This document shows positions 6,370 to 13,054 of a stretch of DNA of 13,054 nucleotides, piece after piece. Positions within the stretch are counted from its first letter, which is position 1, and the number at the start of each line of letters is the position of its first letter. The notes beneath the pieces are model-generated. The model ran no database searches. It was not told the DNA's origin and saw only the letters and a program-made list of their open reading frames with translations. The position numbers and the translations under genes are program-made. The DNA is from a bacterium (lineage in GTDB: Bacteria > Patescibacteriota > Minisyncoccia > CAIUEV01 > JAHKAQ01), in NCBI GenBank assembly GCA_018399475.1, contig JAGYOS010000068.1, positions 1 through 13,054 of the forward strand. Direction: 5' to 3'.

Positions 6370-9178
6370 GACCATATTTGGGATAACAGCACTTTTTATA
6401 CTTTTTACCGCTGCCGCAAGGGCAGGGATCGTTACGGCCCACTTTCTTACCGGCTTTAATCGGAACAGCTGTTTTTTCAACATTTCCGGCTGATTCCGTT
6501 TTTTCCTCTTCTCCGTTTTGGAAAAAACCGCTTTGGCCGGTAGCGGCTCCTTTCAATTGCAGCTTAGTAGAATCTTGGACTTTGGCTTCCCCTAAAATGT
6601 TTTCTTTTTTGGGAACCGTGCCTTCGGCTTCTCCCTTGGGTATTATTTGGATCTTAAATAAAGTTTCTACCGTTCTGAGACGAATACTGTTTAAAAAGTT
6701 TTGAAACATTTCAAAACCTTCTTTTTTATATTCAACCAAGGGGTCTCTCTGCCCGTAGCCTCTTAAGCCAACACCTTCTCTTAAATGTTGCATATTATCC
6801 AAATGTTCCATCCATAAAGTATCCAATGTTCTTAACATAATCGCTCTTTCCAATTTTCTCAAGACTTCGGCTCCAATTTTCTCTTCTTTAAGTTTATAGA
6901 CTTGAAAAGCGTAAGCCAAAATTTCCTTTTTTATTTTTTGTTGTTTCTCTTGAAGCTCTATTTTTTGGCTTTGGGCAATTGATGCCACTTTTTCCTTTAA
7001 AGATTCTTCAGCGCCAAAAAGAGAATGGCAGTATTCAAAAATTTCTTTAGTATTCCATTTAGAAGAATCTTCCGCTCTGGTGTGAAAATGCACAAAGTCT
7101 CCCACTACTTCTTCAACGGCATTTTTAAATTCTTCCCCGCCGGTAATCCCCAATAAATTTTGGCGTCTCTTTTGATAAATTGTTTCCCGTTGGCGGTTAA
7201 TCACGTCGTCGTAATCCAAAACGTGTTTTCTGATATCAAAATTAAAGCCTTCAATTTTCTTTTGAGCCGATTCAATAGATCGGTTGATGATCCGGTTCTC
7301 AATAGGCTGGTCTTCAGGCAAACCCAAAGTATCCATTATTTTTTTAATCTTTTCAGAGCCGAAACGCCTCATCAATTCATCCTCCAAAGAAACATAAAAC
7401 TGCGAACTTCCCGGATCGCCTTGCCTGCCTGCTCTTCCTCTCAACTGATTGTCTATTCTGCGAGCTTCATGACGTTCCGTTCCAATAATATGCAGACCGC
7501 CCTTTTTAACCACGCCTTTTCCAAGTTTGATGTCCGTCCCTCTACCGGCCATGTTGGTGGCAATAGTAACAGCTCCCGCTCTTCCGGCTTGGGAAATAAT
7601 TTGAGCTTCCCTTTCATGGTTTTTGGCATTTAAAATCTCATACTCAATTCCTTCCCTGTCCAAGTATTGGGAAAGAGCTTCTGATTTTTCTACGGAAATA
7701 GTTCCCACTAGAACCGGCTGTTTTTTGCTGTGGCGGGCTTTTATGTCTGCAGCAATAGCATTAAATTTGCCTTTCTCGTTTTTATAAATCTTATCGGAAA
7801 AATCAGTCCTAACCATTTTCTTGTGAGTCGGAATATTCAAGATATCCAATTTATAGACTTTAAAGAATTCTTCCGCAGAAGTAAGCGCCGTACCGGTCAT
7901 ACCGGCTAATTTTTTATAGAGGCGAAAATAATTTTGGAAAGTGATAGTAGCCATCGTCCGGCTTTCTCTTTGAATCTTAACTCCTTCTTTAGCTTCCAAA
8001 GCTTGATGTAATCCTTCCGAAAAGCGGCGGCCGGGCATTAACCTGCCGGTAAAATCATCTACAATTATTACTTCGCCTTCTTTAACAACATATTCCTTGT
8101 CCTTTTTAAAAATGGCCTGGGCTTTTAGAGCTTGATGCAAATGGTGAACATATTGCATTTGACCCGTCAGGTAAAGATTATCAATACCCAGCATTTTTTC
8201 CACCCTACTGATTCCCCTGTCGGTCAAAGTAACTGCCTGCATTTTTTCGTCAATATTGTAATCTTTATCCAGAGTTAAACGGGGAACGATCTTGGCAAAT
8301 TTTTGGTAAAGTTTGGTTGATTCTTCATCCGGAGCTGAAATAATCAAGGGAGTTCTGGATTCGTCAATCAAAATATTATCAACTTCGTCAACAATGGCAA
8401 AATTTAAGTAATCTTTTTTAAACATTCCTTCTTCATTCTCCTCTTGATTTTTTCCTTTTTTATTTTGTTTCGCTTCTTCTTCTTTTTTCAAAGCCGGAAA
8501 ATCTCTAATTTGAACCATCTGCCCGAGACTGGGAACCATATTATCTCGAAGATAGTCAAAGCCGAATTCATTATTGGTCCCGTAAGTGATATCCGCCCGG
8601 TAAGCTTCTTGGCGAGAAACCGGCCTTAAGTTTTCATATTCAATGCTGGTTTCATTGGCATCCGGTTCAATTTCTTGATCAAAAAGGTAAGCCGTATCAT
8701 GCTGGACACAACCCACCGAAAGCCCTAGAAAATTATAAATGGATCCCATCCAATTTGTATCACGGCGGGCTAAATAATCATTGACCGTTATAATATGCAC
8801 GCCCTTTTTCTCCAAAGCATTAAGATAAACCGCAAAAGTGGCGGCTAAAGTTTTTCCTTCACCGGTTTTCATCTCAGCTATTTTTCCTTGATGCAAAGCT
8901 ATTCCTCCTATCAGCTGGGTATCAAAAGCTCTTTGGCCAATAGTTCTTCTCCCGGCTTCTCGACAAACTGCAAAAGCTTCCGGCAAAAGGCTGTCTAATG
9001 TTTCTCCCCCCTTTACTCTTTTTTGGAATTCGCGCGTCTTTTCTTTAATTTGTTCCTCGGATAATTTTTCAACTTCTTTCTCTCGCTCATTAATAGAGGC
9101 AATCAGAGGTTGAATTTTTTTTAATTCCTTAGCGTTAGGATCACCAAGTAAATTTGATATTTTGGATAAAAAATTCAT
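6365..9178 (-). CDS. secA: preprotein translocase ATPase SecA
   Basis: Cytoplasmic ATPase that drives unfolded preproteins through SecYEG. It is 937 residues, starting at ATG 9176-9178. Walker A MKTGEGKTLAA is at 103-113, TVNDYLARRD at 131-140, TYGTNNEFGFDYLRDNM at 198-214, and the DEAD-like DEVDNILIDESRTPL at 264-278. The second nucleotide-binding domain has ATNMAGRGTDIKLG and QLRGRAGRQGDPGSSQF. The C-terminus carries the SEC-C zinc motif CPCGSGKKYKKCC (Cys919, 921, 930, 931), which in the family binds zinc and SecB or ribosomes. Two extra stretches relative to usual SecA are seen: about 164-187, and a Lys/Glu/Asn-rich low-complexity piece at about 227-256 just before DEVD. No Shine-Dalgarno sequence precedes it. 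Confidence 0.98.
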   Translation of the reverse strand: MNFLSKISNLLGDPNAKELKKIQPLIASINEREKEVEKLSEEQIKEKTREFQKRVKGGETLDSLLPEAFAVCREAGRRTIGQRAFDTQLIGGIALHQGKIAEMKTGEGKTLAATFAVYLNALEKKGVHIITVNDYLARRDTNWMGSIYNFLGLSVGCVQHDTAYLFDQEIEPDANETSIEYENLRPVSRQEAYRADITYGTNNEFGFDYLRDNMVPSLGQMVQIRDFPALKKEEEAKQNKKGKNQEENEEGMFKKDYLNFAIVDEVDNILIDESRTPLIISAPDEESTKLYQKFAKIVPRLTLDKDYNIDEKMQAVTLTDRGISRVEKMLGIDNLYLTGQMQYVHHLHQALKAQAIFKKDKEYVVKEGEVIIVDDFTGRLMPGRRFSEGLHQALEAKEGVKIQRESRTMATITFQNYFRLYKKLAGMTGTALTSAEEFFKVYKLDILNIPTHKKMVRTDFSDKIYKNEKGKFNAIAADIKARHSKKQPVLVGTISVEKSEALSQYLDREGIEYEILNAKNHEREAQIISQAGRAGAVTIATNMAGRGTDIKLGKGVVKKGGLHIIGTERHEARRIDNQLRGRAGRQGDPGSSQFYVSLEDELMRRFGSEKIKKIMDTLGLPEDQPIENRIINRSIESAQKKIEGFNFDIRKHVLDYDDVINRQRETIYQKRRQNLLGITGGEEFKNAVEEVVGDFVHFHTRAEDSSKWNTKEIFEYCHSLFGAEESLKEKVASIAQSQKIELQEKQQKIKKEILAYAFQVYKLKEEKIGAEVLRKLERAIMLRTLDTLWMEHLDNMQHLREGVGLRGYGQRDPLVEYKKEGFEMFQNFLNSIRLRTVETLFKIQIIPKGEAEGTVPKKENILGEAKVQDSTKLQLKGAATGQSGFFQNGEEEKTESAGNVEKTAVPIKAGKKVGRNDPCPCGSGKKYKKCCYPKYGR

Positions 9179-9222
9179 AAATAAAATTAATTAAAAACAT
9201 TTGGCTAATCCGCCCGTTTTTA

Positions 9223-9247
9223 CCAAAAGCCGAATAAGGGCTTCCGG
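9223..9247 (-). promoter_or_regulatory. RNA hairpin between hpf and secA
   Basis: On the minus-strand RNA, CCGGAAGCC (9247-9239) can pair with GGCTTTTGG (9231-9223) over 9 bp including two G-U wobbles, with a 7-base loop. The plus-strand RNA would have mismatches at the wobble positions, which favours a role in the hpf-secA transcript. If only the inner 5 bp form, the TTTT after it would resemble a weak terminator. It may partly separate expression of hpf from that of secA. Confidence 0.45.
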
Positions 9248-9267
9248 CGATCGCTTCCATAAAGATT

Positions 9268-9627
9268 TTATAACTTAAACCGCGCTCCCTTATTAATTGA
9301 AATATTTTTTTTAAGGCTAATGGCTTTTCTTTTAGCTATCGTCCGATGTTTTTTCTTTTCTTCCCTAGCCTGCTGGACTAATTCATCAAAAACCAAATCA
9401 AAAGCGGCTTGAACCGTGTCGGCTTCTTCTTCACCGATAAACTGAAAGCCGGGGCCTTTAAATTGAAGCTCAACCCGATAATCTCCCCGCTTATTTATCT
9501 CTATTTCTATTTCTCCAAGAATTGCCGGTTTCTCAAAATATTTTTGAATCTTATCAATTTTTCCTCGGATATAACCTTTTTCTTCTTTTTTAATTTGCAC
9601 TCCGTTGAAATAGAATCTTGTCTTCAT
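9268..9627 (-). CDS. hpf: ribosome hibernation promoting factor / S30AE family, short form
   Basis: Small ribosome-binding protein that blocks the decoding centre and tRNA sites and preserves inactive ribosomes. It is 119 residues. The pattern YIRGKIDKIQKYFEKPAI (19-36), followed by alternating strands (GEIEIEIN, DYRVELQFKGPGFQF) and EEEADTVQAAFDLVFDELVQQAREEKKKH, matches the beta-alpha-beta-beta-beta-alpha S30AE fold with a basic surface. It lacks the separate C-terminal dimerisation domain of long HPF (about 180-190 residues). A basic tail of about 25 residues follows the fold. It heads the minus-strand cluster, 89 bases upstream of secA, and is divergent from uvrA. Short Hpf versus RaiA/YfiA cannot be separated by eye. 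Confidence 0.9.
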   Translation of the reverse strand: MKTRFYFNGVQIKKEEKGYIRGKIDKIQKYFEKPAILGEIEIEINKRGDYRVELQFKGPGFQFIGEEEADTVQAAFDLVFDELVQQAREEKKKHRTIAKRKAISLKKNISINKGARFKL

Positions 9628-9672
9628 AGATTTAGACTTAAATTTTTAATTGCACCACGGCTTTTTTATCAT

Positions 9673-9678
9673 ATTATA
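9673..9678 (-). promoter_or_regulatory. candidate -10 box for hpf (and secA)
   Basis: TATAAT on the minus strand, 45 bases before the hpf ATG, predicts a leader of about 39 bases. No good -35 sequence is seen at 16-18 bases; a TTGTAA lies only 12 bases upstream. It lies in the divergent hpf-uvrA gap, which must hold promoters in both directions. Confidence 0.4.
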
Positions 9679-9755
9679 TAAAAGATTTATTTACAAACTG
9701 TCGGCCTCGTCCAGCTAAAAATTTAAACATTTTTCTCCAGAGCCGGCTTTCTTTT

Positions 9756-9782
9756 TTGAAAAATTAATTTTTATGCTAGAAT
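9756..9782 (+). promoter_or_regulatory. uvrA promoter, near-leaderless
   Basis: A TTGAAA -35-like hexamer (9756-9761) is followed after 15 bases by TAGAAT (9777-9782), with the extended -10 element TG one base upstream (TGCTAGAAT). Initiation 7-9 bases after the -10 falls at 9789-9791, that is one to three bases before the uvrA ATG. There is no Shine-Dalgarno sequence, which fits a leaderless mRNA. The 15-base spacer is short, but an extended -10 can compensate. Confidence 0.55.
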
Positions 9783-9791
9783 AGCCAAGAC

Positions 9792-12605
9792 ATGAAAAAA
9801 ATTATTATCCGCGGAGCGCGGGAACACAATCTTAAAAACATTAGCCTCAATTTGCCGCGAGGTAAATTTATTGTTTTCACGGGAATTTCCGGTTCGGGAA
9901 AATCAACTTTGGCTTTTGACACGATTTTTGCGGAAGGGCAAAGGCGTTATTTAAAAAGTCTTTCCAACTACGCTCGCCAATTCCTTAACCAAATGGGAAA
10001 GCCGGAAGTGGATTTAATAGAAGGCCTCTCTCCAACAATTTCCATAAACCAAAAAAACTTTGGGCGCAACCCCCGTTCAACTGTGGGGACCATTACTGAA
10101 ATTTATGATTATTTAAGACTCCTTTATACAAAAGTGGGAACTCCTTTCTGCCCTCGTTGCGGCCAAGAAATAAAAAAGAAATCTTTGGAAGAAATAATTA
10201 AAGACATTGCGAGCGAATTCAGGGAAACTGCCAAGATCCGAATTTATTCTCCGATAACTTGCAAAAACGAAGAAGATTGCCAATTGGCTTTGGGCAATCT
10301 TTACGAGCAAGGTTTTACCAAAGCCGTGATCGACAAAGAAACGGTCAAACTTTCTGCTTATCGTTTTATTAAATTTAAAAAAGATCCTCCTTTTGAAATT
10401 AAAATTTTGGTTGACGAATTAAAGCTTGATTCTAAAATCGCGGGAGAATTAGCTGAAAGTCTTGAAAAAGCTTTGAAAATAGGCAAAGAAAAAATCCTAG
10501 TGGAGCAAGGCGCAAAATTAAAAACTTTCAGCCGAAATATGAGATGTCCGAATTGCGGTTACACCCTAAAAAAAATTGAACTGAATTCTTTTTCTTTTAA
10601 CAGTCCTTACGGCGCTTGCCCTGTTTGCAACGGTCTCGGCAAAAATAAAAAAATATCCCTTAAGTTAATGTCGCCTGATCCTTCAAAAACTATAGGACAA
10701 GGCGGCCTCCTTCCTTACAGCTATCGCCGAAACAAACACTTCGTTGTTTTGGTTAACTCGGCAGCCAGAACATTGGGTATTTCCTTAAACATTCCCTTAA
10801 AGAAGTTAAGCCGCCGGGAACTTGATAGGCTGTTGTTGGGCAAGGGCGAACCTGTCAATTTCAAAATCAAAGAACCTTACTTTTTCTTAAACTCCAAAAA
10901 TACTTCTTTCCGGGGGCTAGTTGGTTATTTGGAAAATTGCTACAAAAAGACGAAATCCAAAAAAATAAAGAGAGAAATTGAGAAATATATGATTGAAGTT
11001 GAATGTTCCGCTTGCCGAGGCTCCCGCCTAAAGCCGACAAGCCTCTTGGTAAAAATAAAAAATAAAAATATAAGCGAAATAGCCAATTATTCAATTGAAA
11101 ACTTGCTAAGTTTTTTCCAAAAATTAAAATTTTCCGAGACCCAAGAACTTATTGCTAAAAGAATCAAACAGGAGATAATCAGCCGCCTTATTTTTCTCCA
11201 AAACGTAGGGTTGCCCTATTTAAGCCTAAATCGTTCAGCCGCCACTTTGGCGGGAGGAGAATTTCAAAGAGTCCGCTTGGCCAGCCAAGTCGGTACGGAA
11301 CTGACCGAGGTAATTTATATTTTAGACGAGCCTTCTGTCGGACTTCACCCTCGGGATAATAAAAAACTGCTGGCTATTCTTAAAAAATTAAGAGATGCCG
11401 GCAATACAGTGATTGTTATTGAACATGACAAGGAAACCATGCTAAATGCTGACTGGCTAACCGACATCGGACCTGAGGCCGGAGAAAACGGAGGCCGAAT
11501 AATAGAAAACGGCTCTTTGGCAAAAGTTTTAAAAAGTAAAAAATCTTTAACAGTCAGTTATTTGAAAGGAGAAACAAACATTAAAATCCCTTCTTCAAGA
11601 AGAAAGCCCTCTCCTAAAAAAATCACCGTTTTGGGAGCCCGGGAACATAACTTAAAAAATTTAAAAGTGGAAATTCCTTTGGAAACTTTCACTTGTGTCA
11701 CCGGAGTTTCGGGATCGGGTAAATCAAGCTTGGTTAATGATATTATTTACCGCGGTCTAGCCGCCCGTTTTCATCGTTCTCCCGTTCAACCGGGGAGATA
11801 TAAAAGCTTAAAGGGTTTAGAATTTATTGATAAAGTAATCGGCATTGACCAATCGCCCATTGGACGGACTCCCCGTTCCAATCCGGCAACTTATACCAAA
11901 ATTTTAACTCCCATCAGGCAATTGTTCGCTTCCACTCCGGCTTCCCAAGCCAAAGGATATACTCCGGGACATTTCAGTTTCAACATGGCGGGCGGGCGTT
12001 GTGAAAACTGCAAGGGGGAAGGTTTTTTAAGAGTGGAAATGCAATTCTTACCGGATGTTTATGTTCCCTGCGAAGTTTGTAAAGGGAAGCGTTTTAAAAA
12101 AGAAATTCTAAAAGTCAATTATCAAGGAAAAAATATAGCTGACATTTTAGATATGACCATTAACGAAGCCGCTCGTTTCTTTTTTAAAGAACCTTCTGTT
12201 TTTAATATTTTGAAAATTATTCAAGAAGTAGGGCTGGGCTACATCAAATTAGGCCAGTCAGCCACTACTTTTTCCGGAGGAGAAGCTCAGAGAATTAAGC
12301 TGGCCGCCGAATTAATTAAAAAGCCTACCAATAAAACTTTTTATATTTTAGATGAACCGACTACCGGCCTTCATTTTGAAGATATTAAGAAATTCTTGGC
12401 AGTTATCCAAAAACTGGTTGACCAGAAAAATACCGTTTTAATGATTGAACATAATTTGGATGTTATAAAATCAGCTGATTGGGTAATTGATTTGGGACCG
12501 GAAGGCGGAGATAAAGGAGGAAAAATAATCGCCCAAGGCATTCCGGAAAAAATCGCTAAAACTGCCGGAAGTTATACGGGGAAATTTCTTAAGCAATATT
12601 TTTAA
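9792..12605 (+). CDS. uvrA: excinuclease ABC subunit A (UvrA)
   Basis: DNA-damage sensor of nucleotide excision repair; the dimer loads UvrB onto lesions. It is 937 residues, normal length. The first ATPase module has Walker A GISGSGKS (31-38) and, far downstream, its signature [15 protein letters not shown] (485-499) with [10 protein letters not shown] (511-520). The UvrB-binding insert spans about 120-245. Zinc-binding cysteine pairs are Cys252/255 with Cys276/279 and the CSAC pair 405/408. The second module has Walker A GVSGSGKS (638-645), the DNA-contacting zinc finger Cys737/740 with Cys760/763, signature [13 protein letters not shown] and [10 protein letters not shown]. The first signature reads LAGG where most UvrA have LSGG. 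It stands alone on the plus strand, divergent from hpf. No other uvr gene is in view. Confidence 0.98.
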   Translation: MKKIIIRGAREHNLKNISLNLPRGKFIVFTGISGSGKSTLAFDTIFAEGQRRYLKSLSNYARQFLNQMGKPEVDLIEGLSPTISINQKNFGRNPRSTVGTITEIYDYLRLLYTKVGTPFCPRCGQEIKKKSLEEIIKDIASEFRETAKIRIYSPITCKNEEDCQLALGNLYEQGFTKAVIDKETVKLSAYRFIKFKKDPPFEIKILVDELKLDSKIAGELAESLEKALKIGKEKILVEQGAKLKTFSRNMRCPNCGYTLKKIELNSFSFNSPYGACPVCNGLGKNKKISLKLMSPDPSKTIGQGGLLPYSYRRNKHFVVLVNSAARTLGISLNIPLKKLSRRELDRLLLGKGEPVNFKIKEPYFFLNSKNTSFRGLVGYLENCYKKTKSKKIKREIEKYMIEVECSACRGSRLKPTSLLVKIKNKNISEIANYSIENLLSFFQKLKFSETQELIAKRIKQEIISRLIFLQNVGLPYLSLNRSAATLAGGEFQRVRLASQVGTELTEVIYILDEPSVGLHPRDNKKLLAILKKLRDAGNTVIVIEHDKETMLNADWLTDIGPEAGENGGRIIENGSLAKVLKSKKSLTVSYLKGETNIKIPSSRRKPSPKKITVLGAREHNLKNLKVEIPLETFTCVTGVSGSGKSSLVNDIIYRGLAARFHRSPVQPGRYKSLKGLEFIDKVIGIDQSPIGRTPRSNPATYTKILTPIRQLFASTPASQAKGYTPGHFSFNMAGGRCENCKGEGFLRVEMQFLPDVYVPCEVCKGKRFKKEILKVNYQGKNIADILDMTINEAARFFFKEPSVFNILKIIQEVGLGYIKLGQSATTFSGGEAQRIKLAAELIKKPTNKTFYILDEPTTGLHFEDIKKFLAVIQKLVDQKNTVLMIEHNLDVIKSADWVIDLGPEGGDKGGKIIAQGIPEKIAKTAGSYTGKFLKQYF

Positions 12606-12752
12606 AATTTTTCAGTGCCTCCGCTAATTTCTACCCAAATAGTTTTTAAGCTTTAGCCTACTGTGCTATAATTAAAATAACATTTTCGGTAAGCTTTTTA
12701 AGAAAACATATCTTCAAGCTAAATAAAACAAAAATAAATTATTTTTAAAGCA
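12606..12752. other. intergenic gap after uvrA
   Basis: This stretch has no ORF of note. It contains the promoter at 12664-12672 and a weak AT-rich stem-loop (AGCTT/AAGCT at 12692-12696 and 12716-12720, plus AAGA/TCTT at 12700-12703 and 12711-12714). No convincing terminator for uvrA was found, so read-through into the next gene is possible. Confidence 0.5.
12664..12672 (+). promoter_or_regulatory. extended -10 promoter for the right-edge gene
   Basis: TGCTATAAT is a perfect -10 hexamer with an extended TG element. A poor -35-like TTTAAG (12645-12650) lies 16 bases upstream of the hexamer. The predicted start is near 12679, giving a leader of about 74 bases before the ATG at 12753, in which the weak stem-loop at 12692-12720 would be transcribed. 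The element closely resembles the uvrA -10 (TGCTAGAAT). Confidence 0.55.
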
Positions 12753-13054
12753 ATGGGAGTTTTTTCTTATTATTTTTTAAATATCTCGGCCGGATTAAGT
12801 GAATGGCTCTTAAAGTTTTTATTTTTTTGGCTGGTTGAAGGCCCTAAAAAGTATTGGCAGAAAGCCTTAAGCCTCTCTGCCGCTTTTGAAAGCCTTTGGG
12901 CAACCTTGATAACCTTGCGTTATTTTTTCTCCCCTCTTTATCAAGACTATTCTTTAACCGGCCGCATAATCGGTCCCTTTTTTAGATTGGGCAGAGTAAT
13001 AGTCGGAATAATGACCCATCTTCTCTTATTGGGAATTTACTCTGTCATCTTTTT
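12753..13054 (+). CDS. unrecognised membrane protein, 3' end beyond window
   Basis: I translated this by hand: 100 codons are open from ATG 12753 to the right edge with no stop. The protein is strongly hydrophobic and aromatic. The N-terminus MGVFSYYFLNISAGL is followed by a likely membrane segment (about residues 19-29, LLKFLFFWLVE). A middle part holds LWATLITLRYFFSPLYQDY (about 50-68), then GRIIGPFFRLGRVIVGIM and another hydrophobic stretch running off the edge. The RYFFSPLYQDYSLTGRIIG segment looks like a conserved-type motif, but I cannot name the family. It has its own promoter and no Shine-Dalgarno sequence. Codon use and base composition resemble the neighbouring genes. The function is unknown. 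Confidence 0.75.
   Translation, partial: MGVFSYYFLNISAGLSEWLLKFLFFWLVEGPKKYWQKALSLSAAFESLWATLITLRYFFSPLYQDYSLTGRIIGPFFRLGRVIVGIMTHLLLLGIYSVIF

Noticed and set aside
7160..7633. 157-codon plus-strand open frame opposite secA.
   Set aside because: It lies wholly within conserved secA coding sequence; its translation shows no recognisable domain.
9247..9254. GCGATCGC palindrome resembling the HIP1 octamer.
   Set aside because: Only one copy was noticed, and it overlaps the arm of an intergenic hairpin; nothing suggests a functional repeat.
9741..9748. AGCCGGCT palindrome upstream of the uvrA promoter, a possible operator such as a LexA site.
   Set aside because: It does not resemble known LexA box consensus sequences, and a single 8-base palindrome is weak evidence.
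12692..12720. Stem-loop in the leader of the last gene as a possible riboswitch or uvrA terminator.
   Set aside because: The stem is AT-rich and interrupted, with no T-run or recognisable riboswitch core, so it is mentioned only as part of the gap.

Overview
The window is AT-rich and gene-dense. It looks like a piece of a Candidate Phyla Radiation (Patescibacteria, probably Parcubacteria-like) chromosome. Sequence clues are a very short ATP synthase delta subunit, a SecA with two extra insertions in its first nucleotide-binding domain, a SecD carrying a parvulin-type insertion, almost no Shine-Dalgarno sequences, and a standard genetic code (TGA is the atpF stop, which argues against the TGA-recoding Gracilibacteria/SR1 lineages). 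The lineage is inferred from protein features only; no rRNA is present.

Layout. Positions 1-9627 form one long minus-strand cluster. In transcription order it is hpf/raiA (ribosome hibernation), secA, secD, secF, atpZ, atpB (a), atpE (c), atpF (b), atpH (delta) and atpA (alpha, with its 3' end beyond the left edge). The other F1 genes (gamma, beta, epsilon) are presumably further left. A 164-base divergent promoter region (9628-9791) separates this from plus-strand uvrA (9792-12605). A short gap with a good extended -10 promoter then leads into the start of an unrecognised membrane protein that runs off the right edge.

How the genes fit together. SecA drives preproteins through SecYEG with ATP. 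SecDF uses the ion-motive force to pull them out and release them. The F1Fo ATP synthase, encoded immediately downstream with its small assembly protein AtpZ, interconverts ATP and that same gradient. Export and energy coupling are therefore physically linked here, behind a ribosome hibernation factor. UvrA is the damage sensor of nucleotide excision repair.

The most interesting item is SecD. Its periplasmic P1 region holds an insertion of about 135 residues that reads as a parvulin (PpiC-type) prolyl isomerase in circularly permuted order: the strand carrying the first active-site histidine lies after, not before, the rest of the fold. This would join a folding catalyst to the translocon exit motor. 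Other points are RNA hairpins in the hpf-secA, atpZ-atpB and atpE-atpF gaps, near-leaderless promoter placement at uvrA and possibly atpB, a Q-to-K change in the AtpA P-loop, and an S-to-A change in the first ABC signature of UvrA. I saw no rRNA, tRNA, CRISPR array, insertion sequence or phage gene.
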